The position numbers were made by a program, and so were the translations under genes. 64,000 nucleotides of DNA, taken from positions 27,272,318 to 27,336,317 of the forward strand of contig CM065379.1 of the NCBI GenBank assembly GCA_033060915.1, read 5' to 3'. The notes beneath the pieces were generated by a model that worked only from the letters and a program-made list of their open reading frames with translations, was not told the DNA's origin and made no database searches. Below, piece by piece: positions 1 through 10,395 of the stretch. The stretch comes from Euryodendron excelsum (lineage: Eukaryota > Streptophyta > Magnoliopsida > Ericales > Pentaphylacaceae). The stretch's first letter is position 1; each line of letters begins with the position of its first letter.

Positions 1-536
1 GAGTTTCAATCAGCAGGAGCTCCACCAGAGTATATGTTTGGAGCCCTGGTGGCCGGAGTGCCCATCCCCTACCAGGAGCGCCAGCTAGGTGCCGAGTTCT
101 TGCTTCCTCCGGATACGGATTACGCTGCGCACTTTGGAGCCCATTCAGTTGGTGCCTTCACCCGGTTTGGGTTAGTAGTCGGCGGGTACGCTGTTGGCCA
201 GGAGGTGGTTGACCTATGGCGCCGTGCTGGAGGATATGTGCCCCAGGCCGAGTTTACTGTTGTGAGAGACCAGAGAGACCGGTACCAGATGGAGCGAGAC
301 CAGTACCAGGCCGAGGTAGCTTCCCTGATGGCTCGGTTATCTCAGATGGGTGGTGGGGGGGGTAACTTATTCTCTCTTTGCTCCTTATTGCTCTGCTGTT
401 GCTTAGCTCCTTTTGCTTGCGGCTGATTTTGGTTCTATCTTCCCTGCAGGATGGTGGTACTTCGAGTAGTTATCCACCTCCTCCGATGCCGGGCTTCAGG
501 GATTTTGATCCAGATGACATCGACTTCGACCTGTGA
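1..536 (+). CDS. Plant-mobile-domain-like antisense gene of the Tat element, 3' end (two exons, 5' end outside window)
   Basis: The frame is open from base 1 to the intron and the gene is clearly cut by the window edge; the ATG at 34 is internal. Exon about 1-361, intron 362-449 (GT at 362, AG at 448-449, pyrimidine-rich 3' end), last exon 450-536 ending in TGA. It matches the end of the longer copy at 58954-60813 almost residue for residue (shared GAFTRF and GYAVGQEVVD). The end of exon one is rich in R, D, Q and E, probably a coiled coil (about residues 80-110), and the last exon encodes a proline patch then an acidic tail. The splice phase differs by one base from copy 3 because of a G run at 355-362, so a one-base indel there may have broken the frame. 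Plant mobile domain genes are known in plant transposable elements; what this one does for the element is unknown. Confidence 0.65.
362..449 (+). other. Intron in the antisense gene (88 bp)
   Basis: GT donor after a G run, T/C-rich body, TGCAG acceptor. The same-position intron in copy 3 is 60645-60729 (85 bp, GTATGT donor, ATAG acceptor). Exon sequences on both sides align between copies, while the intron bodies have diverged. Confidence 0.7.
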
Positions 537-2546
537 TAGATGCCCCTTGTGGAGACTTTGATCCTCTTTTGCCCCTGGTCCTTGAGTTATATTTATGTTA
601 GACAGTTTTATTCTGATATTTTGTACAAAAACAAATGTTTATGGTACTTAGATGCATGGATTGACAGATACATTTATGACTTTTATAGCTAGGCATATGA
701 TTAGATGCATGTGATGTATGATGACGTTAGATATTTATTCCATGAGTTGATGTTGGTGACTTTAGGGAGTTATATCCAATGTGTGCAAAGCTTACGCTGA
801 TTTTTTTTTTTTTTTTAACATATGCACAAGTTAGAAGTATATTAATAGAATGACACTGGGTGCTGTTAGACTGGTAGTCCTGGGAATGGTAACTCCCTCC
901 TCTTCGAGGATTTTAGCCTCTCTTCTGGCTCAATCCTACCTCGATTGGATAATAGCACTTCACACCTTTCTCAACCTCTTGACTGCCCCCCAACTTTCTA
1001 TCCTAGGGTTAGTGTATATGGTTATTGAGCTGAGACTCTGGACTCTCAACTCTTGGGGTTTTAGCAACAACTTACCCGACCTTTGGCAGAGCAATAAGTG
1101 CCAGTCATTTCAATCCGAGAAGACTTTATTTAGGACCGTAATGTAGGCTAGGTTATGGGGTTTTAGAAACAAAGGGATATGTAGGCTCAAATTCAATGTT
1201 GTTTTCAACAAGGTTTAGATCCATACTGTCCTTAACCATTTTTCAGTAGGATTAGCATCCCCTTTTTTTCCTCCTTTTTTTTTTTTTGTTTTTTTTAGCT
1301 TTGGCAGCGTATCTAACTCATTTAGATCAAGCAATCTGTTTTCAATCAGAGGGGAATTTAATAGGGTTGTAATGTTGGCCATGGCTTCAGGGTTTTGTAA
1401 GAAAGGGTAAAGGCTCAAACCTATTGTACCTACTGGGTTTCCTTGTAACCTAGGATCACCTTTAAATTTCCTTCTTGCTTTTGACCATATATTTCTCTGG
1501 GTGAAGATAATCTTTTTCTGTCACCCCTTCTATAGACTTTTTGAGATAAACATGACTTTCTTTTCATTTGATCTTCTCATTATGCTTTTGAAGATAACTC
1601 AATCATAATTTTCTTCAGGCCTTTCCTTAAAGGATTATTTATTTATTTATTTGCCTCTTGCCCCTTGGCAACTCCTTTCTTTTGCTTTTTTTTTTTTCTC
1701 TTTACTTCTTTTCTTTTCTTTTATGAAACGAAACGATTCTTTAACCCTTTTCCCTTAAACCTTTTCCTTAGTAGTTCAACATACCCAATGTGGGCGGTGA
1801 TCCCTAGGCTGGGGTTTTGTTAAGAAAGGATAGGTAGCTCAACGGGTTTGGCAAGGGGTTGCTTTTGACTGTATGGGAAATGAAATGAGGGCCTCTCTTC
1901 ACTTTGAATTAGATTGCTTGATCCATAGAGCTTTCAACACTATTGTAGCATGATAGAGGTGGACACCACTCCTAGAGTTCTCAACTATTGTCTGCCCCAG
2001 TGTGAGGAGGATAGTCTTGGATCAGGGTTTACGAAGAAAATTTTCGCTTTCCGCGAGGCACTAGGGGTTAAGCAAAGGGAATATGAGCACATTTGTTCAT
2101 TTATTTAGTTATTTATTCTTTATATGTGGGGGAATGAAAGATGGCTCCTCTTCCTCTTGATAAACTGGCCACACATCGCTTAGCCTCAGAGTCTTGCAAG
2201 TGCTGCCGTTGGGTAGTATCCTCACTCATCCTTATTCTCTCTCTCTGTGGAAGGCTGATCATTTGGTGAGTGGTTGACTCATGCTATCATCCCTTCAAGT
2301 TGGATCATTCCATAAGACAAACCATGCCCCTTACATAGAAAGTAGTCACTATTCCAAAGGAAGACAAGACAACAGGAATGGAATAAAAGACTGTCATTTG
2401 ATTATTATTATTTTTTTTATGAAAAGCATAAGGTTCTTCAGCAATAAGAAAATGTAAGCATTAATTTAAAAACAATAAGTAAAAGGGATAGAAAGAAAGT
2501 GGGTGAAACCACCCCTCTTTTGTACGCTTGTGCAAGGAACCCATTT
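537..2546. other. Element 1 spacer between antisense gene and gag (position of the missing pol)
   Basis: No convincing gene. It has several poly-T/poly-A runs (for example 801-817, 1270-1298, 1688-1699) and a loosely repeated module at about 1131-1192, 1366-1425 and 1795-1855, roughly GTAATGTAGGC, a G/T-rich stretch, then an A/G-rich stretch and GGCTCAA. The same modules in the same order occur in element 2 (29552-30415) and element 3 (61449-62100). Read on the - strand they give short related peptide stretches with FEP followed by F-x-x-K, interrupted by stops. Confidence 0.6.
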
Positions 2547-3629
2547 TTAGTAAGGTCTTGGGCCTGTGCCCTCGTCTGCATTCCATCCACGGTTGAGATT
2601 TTCAGCTAAGGCAGGATAGGTAGATGCTTCTCCCTGAGTTCCAAGTGGGTTGGCGGTGATGATGTAATCGTCAGCTTTCTTGATTGTCTGGCCTTCATTT
2701 GTTTGCTCCGGAGTTTCTCTAACAAACCACTCGGGCGATTCATATTCGTCCAGCTCGATAGGTCGTGCCCGGGGTTTTCTGCTCTGGCCTCCAATTGGGG
2801 CTCGATGCTCCTCAGGTGTACACAATGGGGGATTCTTATTATGGAGTTTGGACAGTTCCTCATCAATTTTCTTCACAGACTCGTATGCAAGTTTGTCTTC
2901 GGGGGTTGGCATCTCATTGGGGTTATATCGTGACCAGGCATCTTCGCATTCCATTTCCTTTTCGTCCTTGTAATATATCTCTTGGCATGCAGCAAAACAA
3001 ACCTTGTTGTTACCAAACTTTGTAATGATGTTGACAGCATGGTCCAGTGGAGGGTTTGCAGAGCTGTTTGGAGAAGGATTTGCTGGTCGTACCCCAATGA
3101 TCTTGTTATCTATCAAGTCTTGAATCTTATACTTGAGGGCCAAACAATCTTCAGTATCATGTCCTTGGCTATCTGAATGATACTTACAGCTTGCTGCAGA
3201 TTTGAAATAATGAGGCAGGGGATTGGGCTGGGGTCGAGCAGGTACAGGTTTCAGATACCCAACTGCTAAGAGGCCAAAATAAACCGCGGTCTATGAGCAC
3301 GCGATTTTTGTAAATGTCTGCTTCTTCCCACTTGTTCGCCTAGTCCGAGGAGGTATTGCAGATGTTTTTTATGATTTGGGACCACGTTTTGGTGAGGTCG
3401 CAGCTGGGTTAATGGTTCGGGAATTGAAAGGGCTTCGGGTTCTATGCTTCGAAATGGGACCATTTTCGGTAGTAGGGCCAAAAGGGTCGGGACGACATCT
3501 GAAGGAAAGGTCATATAATCCTTGTGTTTGGTTAGGGGTTGGTTTGGAAGGCATTCGAGCAAGGCCCTCGGCCCGAGGAGGTCGTTGGGAAGCAATGGTG
3601 GCGGCACAGTCATGATCTTCCTTCTTCAT
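2547..3629 (-). pseudogene. gag: Tat-type gag, C-terminal part with zinc knuckle (decayed)
   Basis: On the - strand the open frame at 3143-2547 starts with a KYKIQDLIDN stretch typical of plant gypsy Gag. Directly upstream in the same frame (3188-3144) is a zinc knuckle of form C-x2-H-x5-H-x4-C, with K and Y between the first C and H. Further upstream, 3613-3266 is open in another frame, so a frameshift separates the N-terminal remnant from the knuckle region; the methionine at 3143 is not a true start. The C-terminal end (NRGWNADEGTGPRPY) aligns with the end of the element 3 copy, so the Gag C-terminus is probably real. Role in intact relatives: the structural capsid/nucleocapsid protein that packages element RNA. 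No protease motif follows. Confidence 0.7.
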
Positions 3630-5217
3630 CCTTTTTTGTCCATCATAGATTTAGGTCTGCAAGGACTCTGCTTGCTCTCGAGTTGTGTGGGATAAGAGTG
3701 AGGAAAGCATGCCTTCCATTTCGGTCATCTTATGCTTGACTCCTCTTGTCTTTGCTAGTAACTGAGTTAAAGTATCAAGAGTAAGCAATTCCATGCTTGT
3801 AAGATTGGGGAACGAGGGAAGGTACCTAAAACCAACAAAAGGGAAGAGTCAGTGTTTGACCTTGACAAGTCTTTATGCAATGCATGCTCTAAGGTGCCCC
3901 TTTTTAAAGAGGGAAACTAAACATGATGTATTGGCTCACTTTTGTAGATAGGGGGTTTGCCCCTGTATGCAAACACTTTACCGTCAGGTGGGAACCTTCA
4001 GCCATTCATGCATTCATTCATAAAAATAAAGAAGTACATTAAATTCTGGGTTTGAAATACAAAAGAATTGAAGTACATTTTAATAGAGGGGAGGGGGAAC
4101 ATTTTCCTTTGGACTTCCACCTATCTACTTTTACAAAAGGGAAAACCTAAACTACTCTTGAGTCTTTGGATTCGCCTTCCTTGGATTTGATGTTGAGGAG
4201 GTCGCTGAGAGACCTTGTTGATTGATTGCCCCTTGTCTTCTTGGCAACCCTATCTCCGTGAGCATAGAGGGATTGGGGCCCCTCTTATGGAATGAATTGA
4301 GATGCATGCAATGAGTCCTTAGGGTTACGCGGGAACCCTTAGGGTTTGGGTAGGTTTAATGCAAGGGAGAGTGACGTTGGTGTCACTCTCAATGGGTTGA
4401 TCATATGCATGAGAATGCAGTGACTTGAGTTACTTGGAACTCTTTTCTGGACATGGGATATTGAATGCATGAACATGAATATACAAAAAGTATAAAGAGA
4501 TAAGGTACAATTGAAATAATCAGGCATTATAGCAGTATAAATACAAGCATTATAATAGCAGGTATAAATGAAAGTAAGAGCAGTCGCCCTTTCCTCCGTG
4601 ATTTTGAAAAAGGTGCTTATGTCCTAAATCTGGCAGAGGTTCGGCTATGCATGGTGTCTATATGAGTATGAGGTTGAGGGTTGACTAATGCGTCCTAAAA
4701 AGGCTCGGTCCCCGGATCTTCAAACCTAGGCCCACTCCCCGAGGTGGTGCCATGATCGGTTGGTGATCCGAGCGGGGGAACCATCAAGAGGCCGTAGGCG
4801 AAGAAACTGACACAGCATCTTGCCCACAACCAATATACCGTTCCCCCTTTCTAACTAGAAAGGACATATCAGGGTATGCAAGTATGTAGAATGCAAGTGC
4901 ACATGTAGTGTGTGTGTGATTTTTAAAAGTGGAGAAAAGGGTCCAACAACTCCCACTCATCCTGCACATCACATTCATGCAAAGCAGTTAATAATGTTTA
5001 AACATAAAGCGCACAGACAAAACAAAGATGCAAGTGTTAGTATGTGGATAGCAAACATAATACAAGATAATATGAATGAATGCATGTTTGTTTTTTGAAA
5101 ACAATTTTGAAAATTTAGTTTTGAAAATTTAAAGTGAATAGGATTGAACCAAGTTAATTGAAGACTCTACATGGGTGAAGGGTAAAGAGACATGACTACG
5201 GCCTAACCCTCTAAGTG
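3630..5217 (-). other. Element 1 leader (5' untranslated region) upstream of gag
   Basis: Non-coding. It aligns with 32265-33650 of element 2. Within it, about 4676-4790 is a GC-rich block identical in element 2 over some 115 bases, whereas its flanks differ. Small open frames of 62 and 64 codons on the - strand recur in element 2 but differ from it at many residues, so I do not call them genes. Confidence 0.65.
4676..4790 (-). promoter_or_regulatory. Conserved GC-rich leader block, candidate packaging/dimerisation RNA signal
   Basis: Base-for-base the same as 33109-33223 of element 2 by eye, while sequence on both sides has substitutions. In the - strand transcript GCUCGG can pair with CCGAGC and CGGAUC with GAUCCG across the block, so a stable fold is possible. 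It lies between primer site and gag, where retroelement packaging signals usually sit. Function is inferred. Confidence 0.4.
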
Positions 5218-5235
5218 TCCCCAGTGGAGTCGCCA
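5218..5235 (-). promoter_or_regulatory. Primer-binding site, tRNA-Arg type
   Basis: The + strand reads TCCCCAGTGGAGTCGCCA, which equals the 3' acceptor/T-arm end of plant tRNA-Arg (acceptor strand TGGAGTCG) plus CCA. It is two bases from the LTR edge at 5238. It fixes the element as - oriented and supports Tat/Ogre membership. Confidence 0.85.
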
Positions 5236-6028
5236 GCTGTCGCGCCCAGATTTTTCGCACTCGAGGAATACTCACCCAAGTGGAAAAAATGTTGTACTCT
5301 CTCATTAGAACTCACCCTCCTAAAAGAATGAGTGCAACTAGGTTTGAATTGAAAAATAGATTTGAATAAAGGGCTTTTGAAACAGATTCGGAGTCGCCAC
5401 CTAACTTGAATAAGGTGAGTTAAGTCACCTAAAAACTAAGAATAATCCGAAGACTACACTTAGGGTTTTTGAAAAATGATTTTGGAAAACATTCTCAAGA
5501 GAGGGTTTTTAGGAAAACAGGTTGTTTGGCAACCTTTGGAAAACATTTAGCCCTTTTTAGAAAAATAACTCCTTTTGGCCTTTGAAATCAGTGATCCTAA
5601 GTTTGGAAGTTGGTTACGTGTAGGGAAGATGCACTAAGCTATCACCCTACCCCGCCCTTTCGGTACCTACATGTCAATCTACCCTAGATTCACCTATGAG
5701 AGTCTTTAACTAACTCGTGCTCAATCCTATTTCACTTTAGAAAAACAATGTTTGAAAAATATGATGCATGATATGCAAGTACAATAGAAAAGAATTGAAA
5801 AATAGATTTGAAAAGAGATTAATTTGAAATTGATTTGATTGGAAAATAGATTTGGAGAGACGGAATTGAAATTGGAAAGTTTGAAAATTGAAAGTAGAAA
5901 TTTGGAAATAGAAATTTTGAAATTGGAATTTTGAAAATAGATTGGAGATTTGGAAAGATTTTGAAATTTGAAATTTGAAAAAAGTTGTGACCGCACCTAT
6001 GAAGGTGGAATTGAAAGTTTGAAGAGTG

Positions 6029-6116
6029 TTGTGACCGCACCTATGAAGGTTGCCTATGTATCCCTTTTGGGGAATCAGGTCAATCGTAGTTCGGACAAGA
6101 GTCCGATTGAAAATAG
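6029..6116 (-). promoter_or_regulatory. Conserved R-U5 block with hairpin
   Basis: The motif order GTGACCGCACC, TATCCC, GGGAATCAGGTC, then CGGAC-AAGA-GTCCG (6092-6105) recurs in the LTR copies, including diverged ones (for example 24411-24494, 34428-34510 and about 53160-53240 on the same strand; 11418-11500 and 37978-38055 inverted). GTGACCGCACC occurs twice here (5987 and 6032). It contrasts with the rapidly changing minisatellite around it. Confidence 0.55.
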
Positions 6117-6159
6117 AATGTTTGATTAGAAGTAAGAGATTGAATTGAAAATTGAATTG

Positions 6160-8040
6160 GAAAATTGAGAGACTGAACTTTGAATAGAGGATTGAAAATT
6201 AGAATTTAGAATTTTGAAATTTGAAAAGATTGAATTTTGATTTGAACAGATAAAATTGGGCAGAAAGATTTAGACTTGTTTTGGAAAGATGGAGATTTAA
6301 GAAACCTAGGCTTAGAAAAGAGAAGAGACTTAGAAAATATTTGACTTGACTTGGAAGGTTTAGGAAATTAGGGAAGATTGGATTTAGGAAATGTTTGAAT
6401 TAGGAAAGGTTGGATTTAAGAAAGTTTTGTTTTAGGAAAGTGTCATTTTAGGAAAGTTTTGAAATGGGAAAGTATTGAATTTAGAAATGTTTTGAGTTTA
6501 GGAAAGTTTCATTTTTGGAAAGTTTTGAATTAGGAAAGGTTTAGGTTTAAGAAAGTTTCAACTTAGGAAAGTGTTGTTTTAGGAAAGGTTTTGAAATTAG
6601 GAAGTTTTGAAAATTGGAAAGTTTTGAATTTAGAAAGTTTTGAAATAGGGAAGTTTTGAAAATTGGAAAGTTTTGTTTTTGGAAAGGCTTGAAAAAGGGA
6701 AGTTTTCAACTTAGGAAATGTTTGAATTAAGAAAGGGAAAGTTTTGAATTAAGAAAGCTTTGAGTTTAGAAAGTTTTGAATTAAGAAAGCTCCATTTTAA
6801 GAAAGGTTTTGAAAAAGGAAAGGTTTTGAAAATAAGGAAGTTTTGAAAATAGGAAAGTTTTGGATTTGGAAAGATGTTGAAGTTTTGGAAAGATTTAGAA
6901 TTTAGAAAGCTTGGAAGTTTAAAAAGATTTAACTTAAGAAAGTTTTGAATTTAGGAAACTTTGGATTTGAAAAGATTTGAAATTTGGAAAATTTAGGATT
7001 TAGAAAGTTTTAGAGTTTAGAAAGATTTAAGATTTTAGAAAGTTTTAGAGTTTTTAGAAAATCTTGAAATTAAGAAAGGTTTGAATTTAGGAAAGGTTTA
7101 AAAGCTTGAATTTAGAAAGTTAAGATTTGGAAAGGGGGTTGAATTAGGAAAGGGTTGAATTAGGAAAGATTTTTATGTTCAAGTTTTTGGAAACTTAGGG
7201 TTTAGGAAAGTGGAAGTTTAGGAAGGATTTGAATTATGAAAAAAAGTCGGATTAGGAAAGGATTGGATTTTATTTCTAAAAGAGAAGGTTTGATTTCGTT
7301 TCCAAAATGGAGGATAGGATCTAGTTTCCTAAACGGGGAGATTGGATTTGGTTTCCTAAAGCAAAGGCTTGATTTTGTTTCCTAAAGGGAAGATTTGATT
7401 TGGCAAGGATTTGGAAAGGGAGGTTTTAGAAACCCTAGGTTTGAAAAACCATAGTTTTGACATAGAAAATAGGTTTTGGAAACATGTATATTTTTTATGT
7501 GAAAACATGAGGTTTTGGAAACCTAGGTTTGGGCAAAGTTTGAAAATCATGTTTTTGGAAAGAAAATTAGGGTTTCCTAATTGTGGGCTCTAAGGCTTGA
7601 TTTAGGCTCTAAGGAAAAGGGATTTTTAGAAAGTGCATTTTTGGAAACGAAGATTTTCTAGAATGGAATCCTAGAGAGGAACTTTTGGAAAGTAAATTTG
7701 AAGAGGGAGTTTTTGGAAAAAGATTTTAAAGAGAATGAATTTTGGAAAGTGCGTTTTTAGAAATGTAGATTTTGGAAAGAAGATCCTAGAGGAGAGTTTC
7801 TAGAAGGAAAATTTTGGGAAGAGAGTTTTTGGAAAGAGTTGTGGGGAACGTTTTTAGAAAGTGGATTCTGAAGAAAAGATTTTGGAGAGGAGTTGAAAAA
7901 GAGAGTTTTGAAAAATAGATTTTGGGAAGGAGTTTTTGAAAACAATTTTGAAGAGGAGAGTTTTAAGAAAGTATGTTGAAAAAGAAATTTTTAGGAAGAG
8001 ATCTTTGAAGAGAGAGTTTTTTGGAAAGTATGAAAATGTC
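6160..8040. repeat. Degenerate A/G-rich minisatellite in R-U5 of the element 1 LTR
   Basis: Dozens of imperfect copies of a unit of about 15-18 bases resembling TTAGGAAAGTTTTGAAT. The + strand is strongly purine-rich with T, so the - strand transcript leader is C/U/A-rich. The same array fills the centre of every Tat LTR here; copy number varies between LTRs. Confidence 0.8.
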
Positions 8041-8932
8041 TCACTTTCCTAAAGCAATTCTAACCATAAGGGGGCTAGAACCACTTTAGGAAAGCGGTTT
8101 TGAAAATCAACAAGATTTTGAAAATATGGAACATATTGGTCATTTTAAATGTAACACTTTCCTAAAGCAACCCTAGCCATGGAAAGGCTAGAATCACTCT
8201 AGGATTGTGATTTTCAAAACAAGTTTTTGAAAAAGAGATTTTGATGCAATTTTGAAAACAAGTTTGAAAACGATTTTGAAAACGAGTTTGAAAACGAATT
8301 TTGGAAGATGCAAGATTATGATATGCACAATGCAATTTGGGGTCGTGAACATACAAGGTTAAGGCTTCACCACATAATCAAGGGGGCCGGACCCACGTGG
8401 TCTTTGGTTAGACTAGAAGAAAGCCCCCGACACGGTGACTCTCCAATAGCCCAATCCTACACATGGACCGGGAATCCCCTTGTTTCAAGCATGCAAAGAA
8501 AGAGCGAGAAAGAGATGGGAGATTAAAATAGAGAAAACCCAAGTGGGTTGGAGAGAGAAGAGAGAGGGGGGGAAGTCCGGAAATTTAAATAGGGAGCCTA
8601 CCTTGTATCTTGTTTATTTTGCGCGCCGTGCTATCTTCGGTCTTCGGTCTTTGGTTTTCGGTCTTCGTCTTGATCTTTGTCTTCAATCTTCAAGAGTTGT
8701 CTCCAAGCTTTAGATGGCAGCTCTTCAAGTCTTTGAAGGAGGGTTGAAGGCTAGTGTACGAGTGTATGGGGGAGTGTATAAGTGTATAGGAGGCTAGGGT
8801 TTGGTGTAGGGTGGCTAGGGTTTGGAGAACCTAAGGAGGCTAGGGTTTTTGGAGGTGCTCGAGCTCTGTATATCGAATTGTGTGATTTCTAGGTTAAGTT
8901 TGCAGACTCTTTTCACATTGAATGAGGTTTTG

Positions 8933-8940
8933 TGTTTATA
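8933..8940 (-). promoter_or_regulatory. TATA box of element 1 LTR (degenerate)
   Basis: The - strand reads TATAAACA where other LTRs of the family have TATAAATA at the same place, just downstream (in transcription) of the GGCGCC cluster. Confidence 0.55.
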
Positions 8941-8971
8941 GAAGTTGGACAAACCCGGTGCCTGTTGCAGT

Positions 8972-9053
8972 GGCGCCAGGGCTAAATTGCTTTTGGCGCC
9001 ACTCTTAGTGGCGCCAGGCCAATTCTTGGCTTGGCGCCACTACTAGTGGCGCC
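8972..9053. promoter_or_regulatory. GGCGCC palindrome cluster next to the element 1 TATA box
   Basis: Five GGCGCC sites (8972, 8995, 9010, 9033, 9048) in about 80 bases, arranged as inverted pairs around CACT/AGTG. The cluster lies about 30-120 bases upstream of the TATA box in the direction of transcription. The same arrangement occurs in element 2. Confidence 0.6.
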
Positions 9054-9885
9054 AGCCACTTAGGAAACTTTATAAGTCGGCAAGCAACGTATCTTTGACC
9101 AGATTTGGGCGCCTGTACTAGTGACTACCATGCAATTTTTAGCTTGGCTTCACTAGGAGTGACTCTGGAAAGTCCAGGAATGATTTGGAGGAGCCGGGAA
9201 TTACCCGAAAGGCTGAAAAGGAGTAGGAACACTTAAAATAGTGTCCTGGAGGTATTTGACTTGAGAAATAAGGATAGAATGGGTCGGAAAGGTTAACCGG
9301 GCCTTTAGGGGCAAAACGGTCAATCGGACCGGGAAACTGCCGGGACAAACTCGGACTATCCCAAGAGAAGACTTGGAATCTGGAAACATTATTTAGAATG
9401 TTCCCAGAGGTTTCCGGTTTGATTCCCAGAGCCGGCGTGGTCGGAAAAGGAGACCGGCCCACCAGGGGCAAAACGGTCATTTTGTACCGGGTTTGCCGGG
9501 ACTGACTCGGAATGATCCGAAAAGGTAAAGGGGAGTTGAGATTACTATAAAAAGTAGTCTCAGGAGGTTACCGGTTTGATACCTAGCGCTGGTGTGGTCG
9601 AAAAAGGAGACCGGCCCTCTAGGGGCAAAACGGTCATTTTGTGCCGGGTTGGCCGAAACTGACTCGGAATGATCCGAAAAGGTAAAGGAAGGTTGAGAAC
9701 ACTATAAAAAGTATTCTCGGGACATTACCGATTTGATACCCAGAGCCAGTGTGGTTCCCGGGGCGTTCGAATGCCTAGGGGCAAAATGGTCATCTTGACC
9801 GAAAAGTCTCGGAAAATGTCCACAGGACAATTTGGACATTTTTCACCAAAGTGGGCTAACAGACACTGGTGTTGACCTGGGTTTT

Positions 9886-10031
9886 GAGTGTTTCCGCCAC
9901 TCTAACGGTGTGAGTATTTTCGCTACTCGGACAGGGTTGATGATTTGTGAGTATTTCCGCTACTCAGACGGGGTTGATAATTTGTGAGTATTTCCGCTAC
10001 TCTAACAGTTTTGTGAGTAGTTTTGCTACTC
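9886..10031. repeat. Five short dyads GAGTR-N7-YACTC in U3
   Basis: Copies at 9886-9902, 9912-9928, 9949-9965, 9986-10002 and 10015-10031. The first has GAGTG paired with CACTC; the other four have GAGTA paired with TACTC, so the fifth pair changed on both sides together. The seven-base centre ends in GC in all five. Related dyads lie in LTR A and in element 3. Confidence 0.6.
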
Positions 10032-10035
10032 AGAC

Positions 10036-10395
10036 CTTCTCGAGGAATAAACTGTCTCAAGAGTGGGACTGGAATGGGTCTTACCGTCTCCGAAGAGACG
10101 TGCCTGGATTGGAACCGTCTCGAGGAATAAACTGTCTCGAGAGTGGGTTTGGAAAGGGGTCTTACCGTCTCCAAAGAGACATGCCAGGATTGGAACCGTC
10201 TCGAGAAATAAACTATCTCGAGAGTGGGTTTGGAAAGGGGTCTTACCGTCTCCAAAGAGACGTGCTTGGATTGGAACCGTCTCAAGGAATAAACTGTCTC
10301 GAGAGTGGGATTGGAAAAGGGTCTTACCGTCTCCAAAGAGACGTGCCTAGATTGGAACCGTCTCGAGGAATAAACTGTCTCGAGAGTGGGATTGA
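10036..10395. repeat. 81-bp tandem repeat in U3 (about 4.4 copies)
   Basis: Each unit holds a CTCGAG-containing half and a perfect small inverted repeat CGTCTC-CAAA-GAGACG followed by TGCC (copies at 10085-10100, 10167-10180, 10247-10262, 10328-10343). Spacing is 81 bases. Because 81 is divisible by three the array stays open in several frames, but there is no sign of a real protein. Confidence 0.8.

Noticed and set aside
2680..3739. Several + strand open frames opposite the element 1 gag
   Set aside because: They are shadows of the - strand gag remnant and have no family resemblance.
4339..4978. Small conserved leader peptides of 62 and 64 residues
   Set aside because: The frames are kept in element 2 but with many residue changes, and nucleotide similarity alone explains them. 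Not enough copies to test selection.
5218..5235. tRNA-Arg gene
   Set aside because: Only the 3' end of the tRNA is present, twice, always beside an LTR: primer sites, not genes.
5727..8526. Open frames on both strands in the LTR array, rich in F, N, S, K
   Set aside because: They arise from the repeated A/G-rich unit; the same happens in every LTR copy, with changing frames and ends.
10036..10395. Repeat protein of 27-residue units in the 81-bp array
   Set aside because: Same argument; it sits in U3 and is absent from other LTRs.
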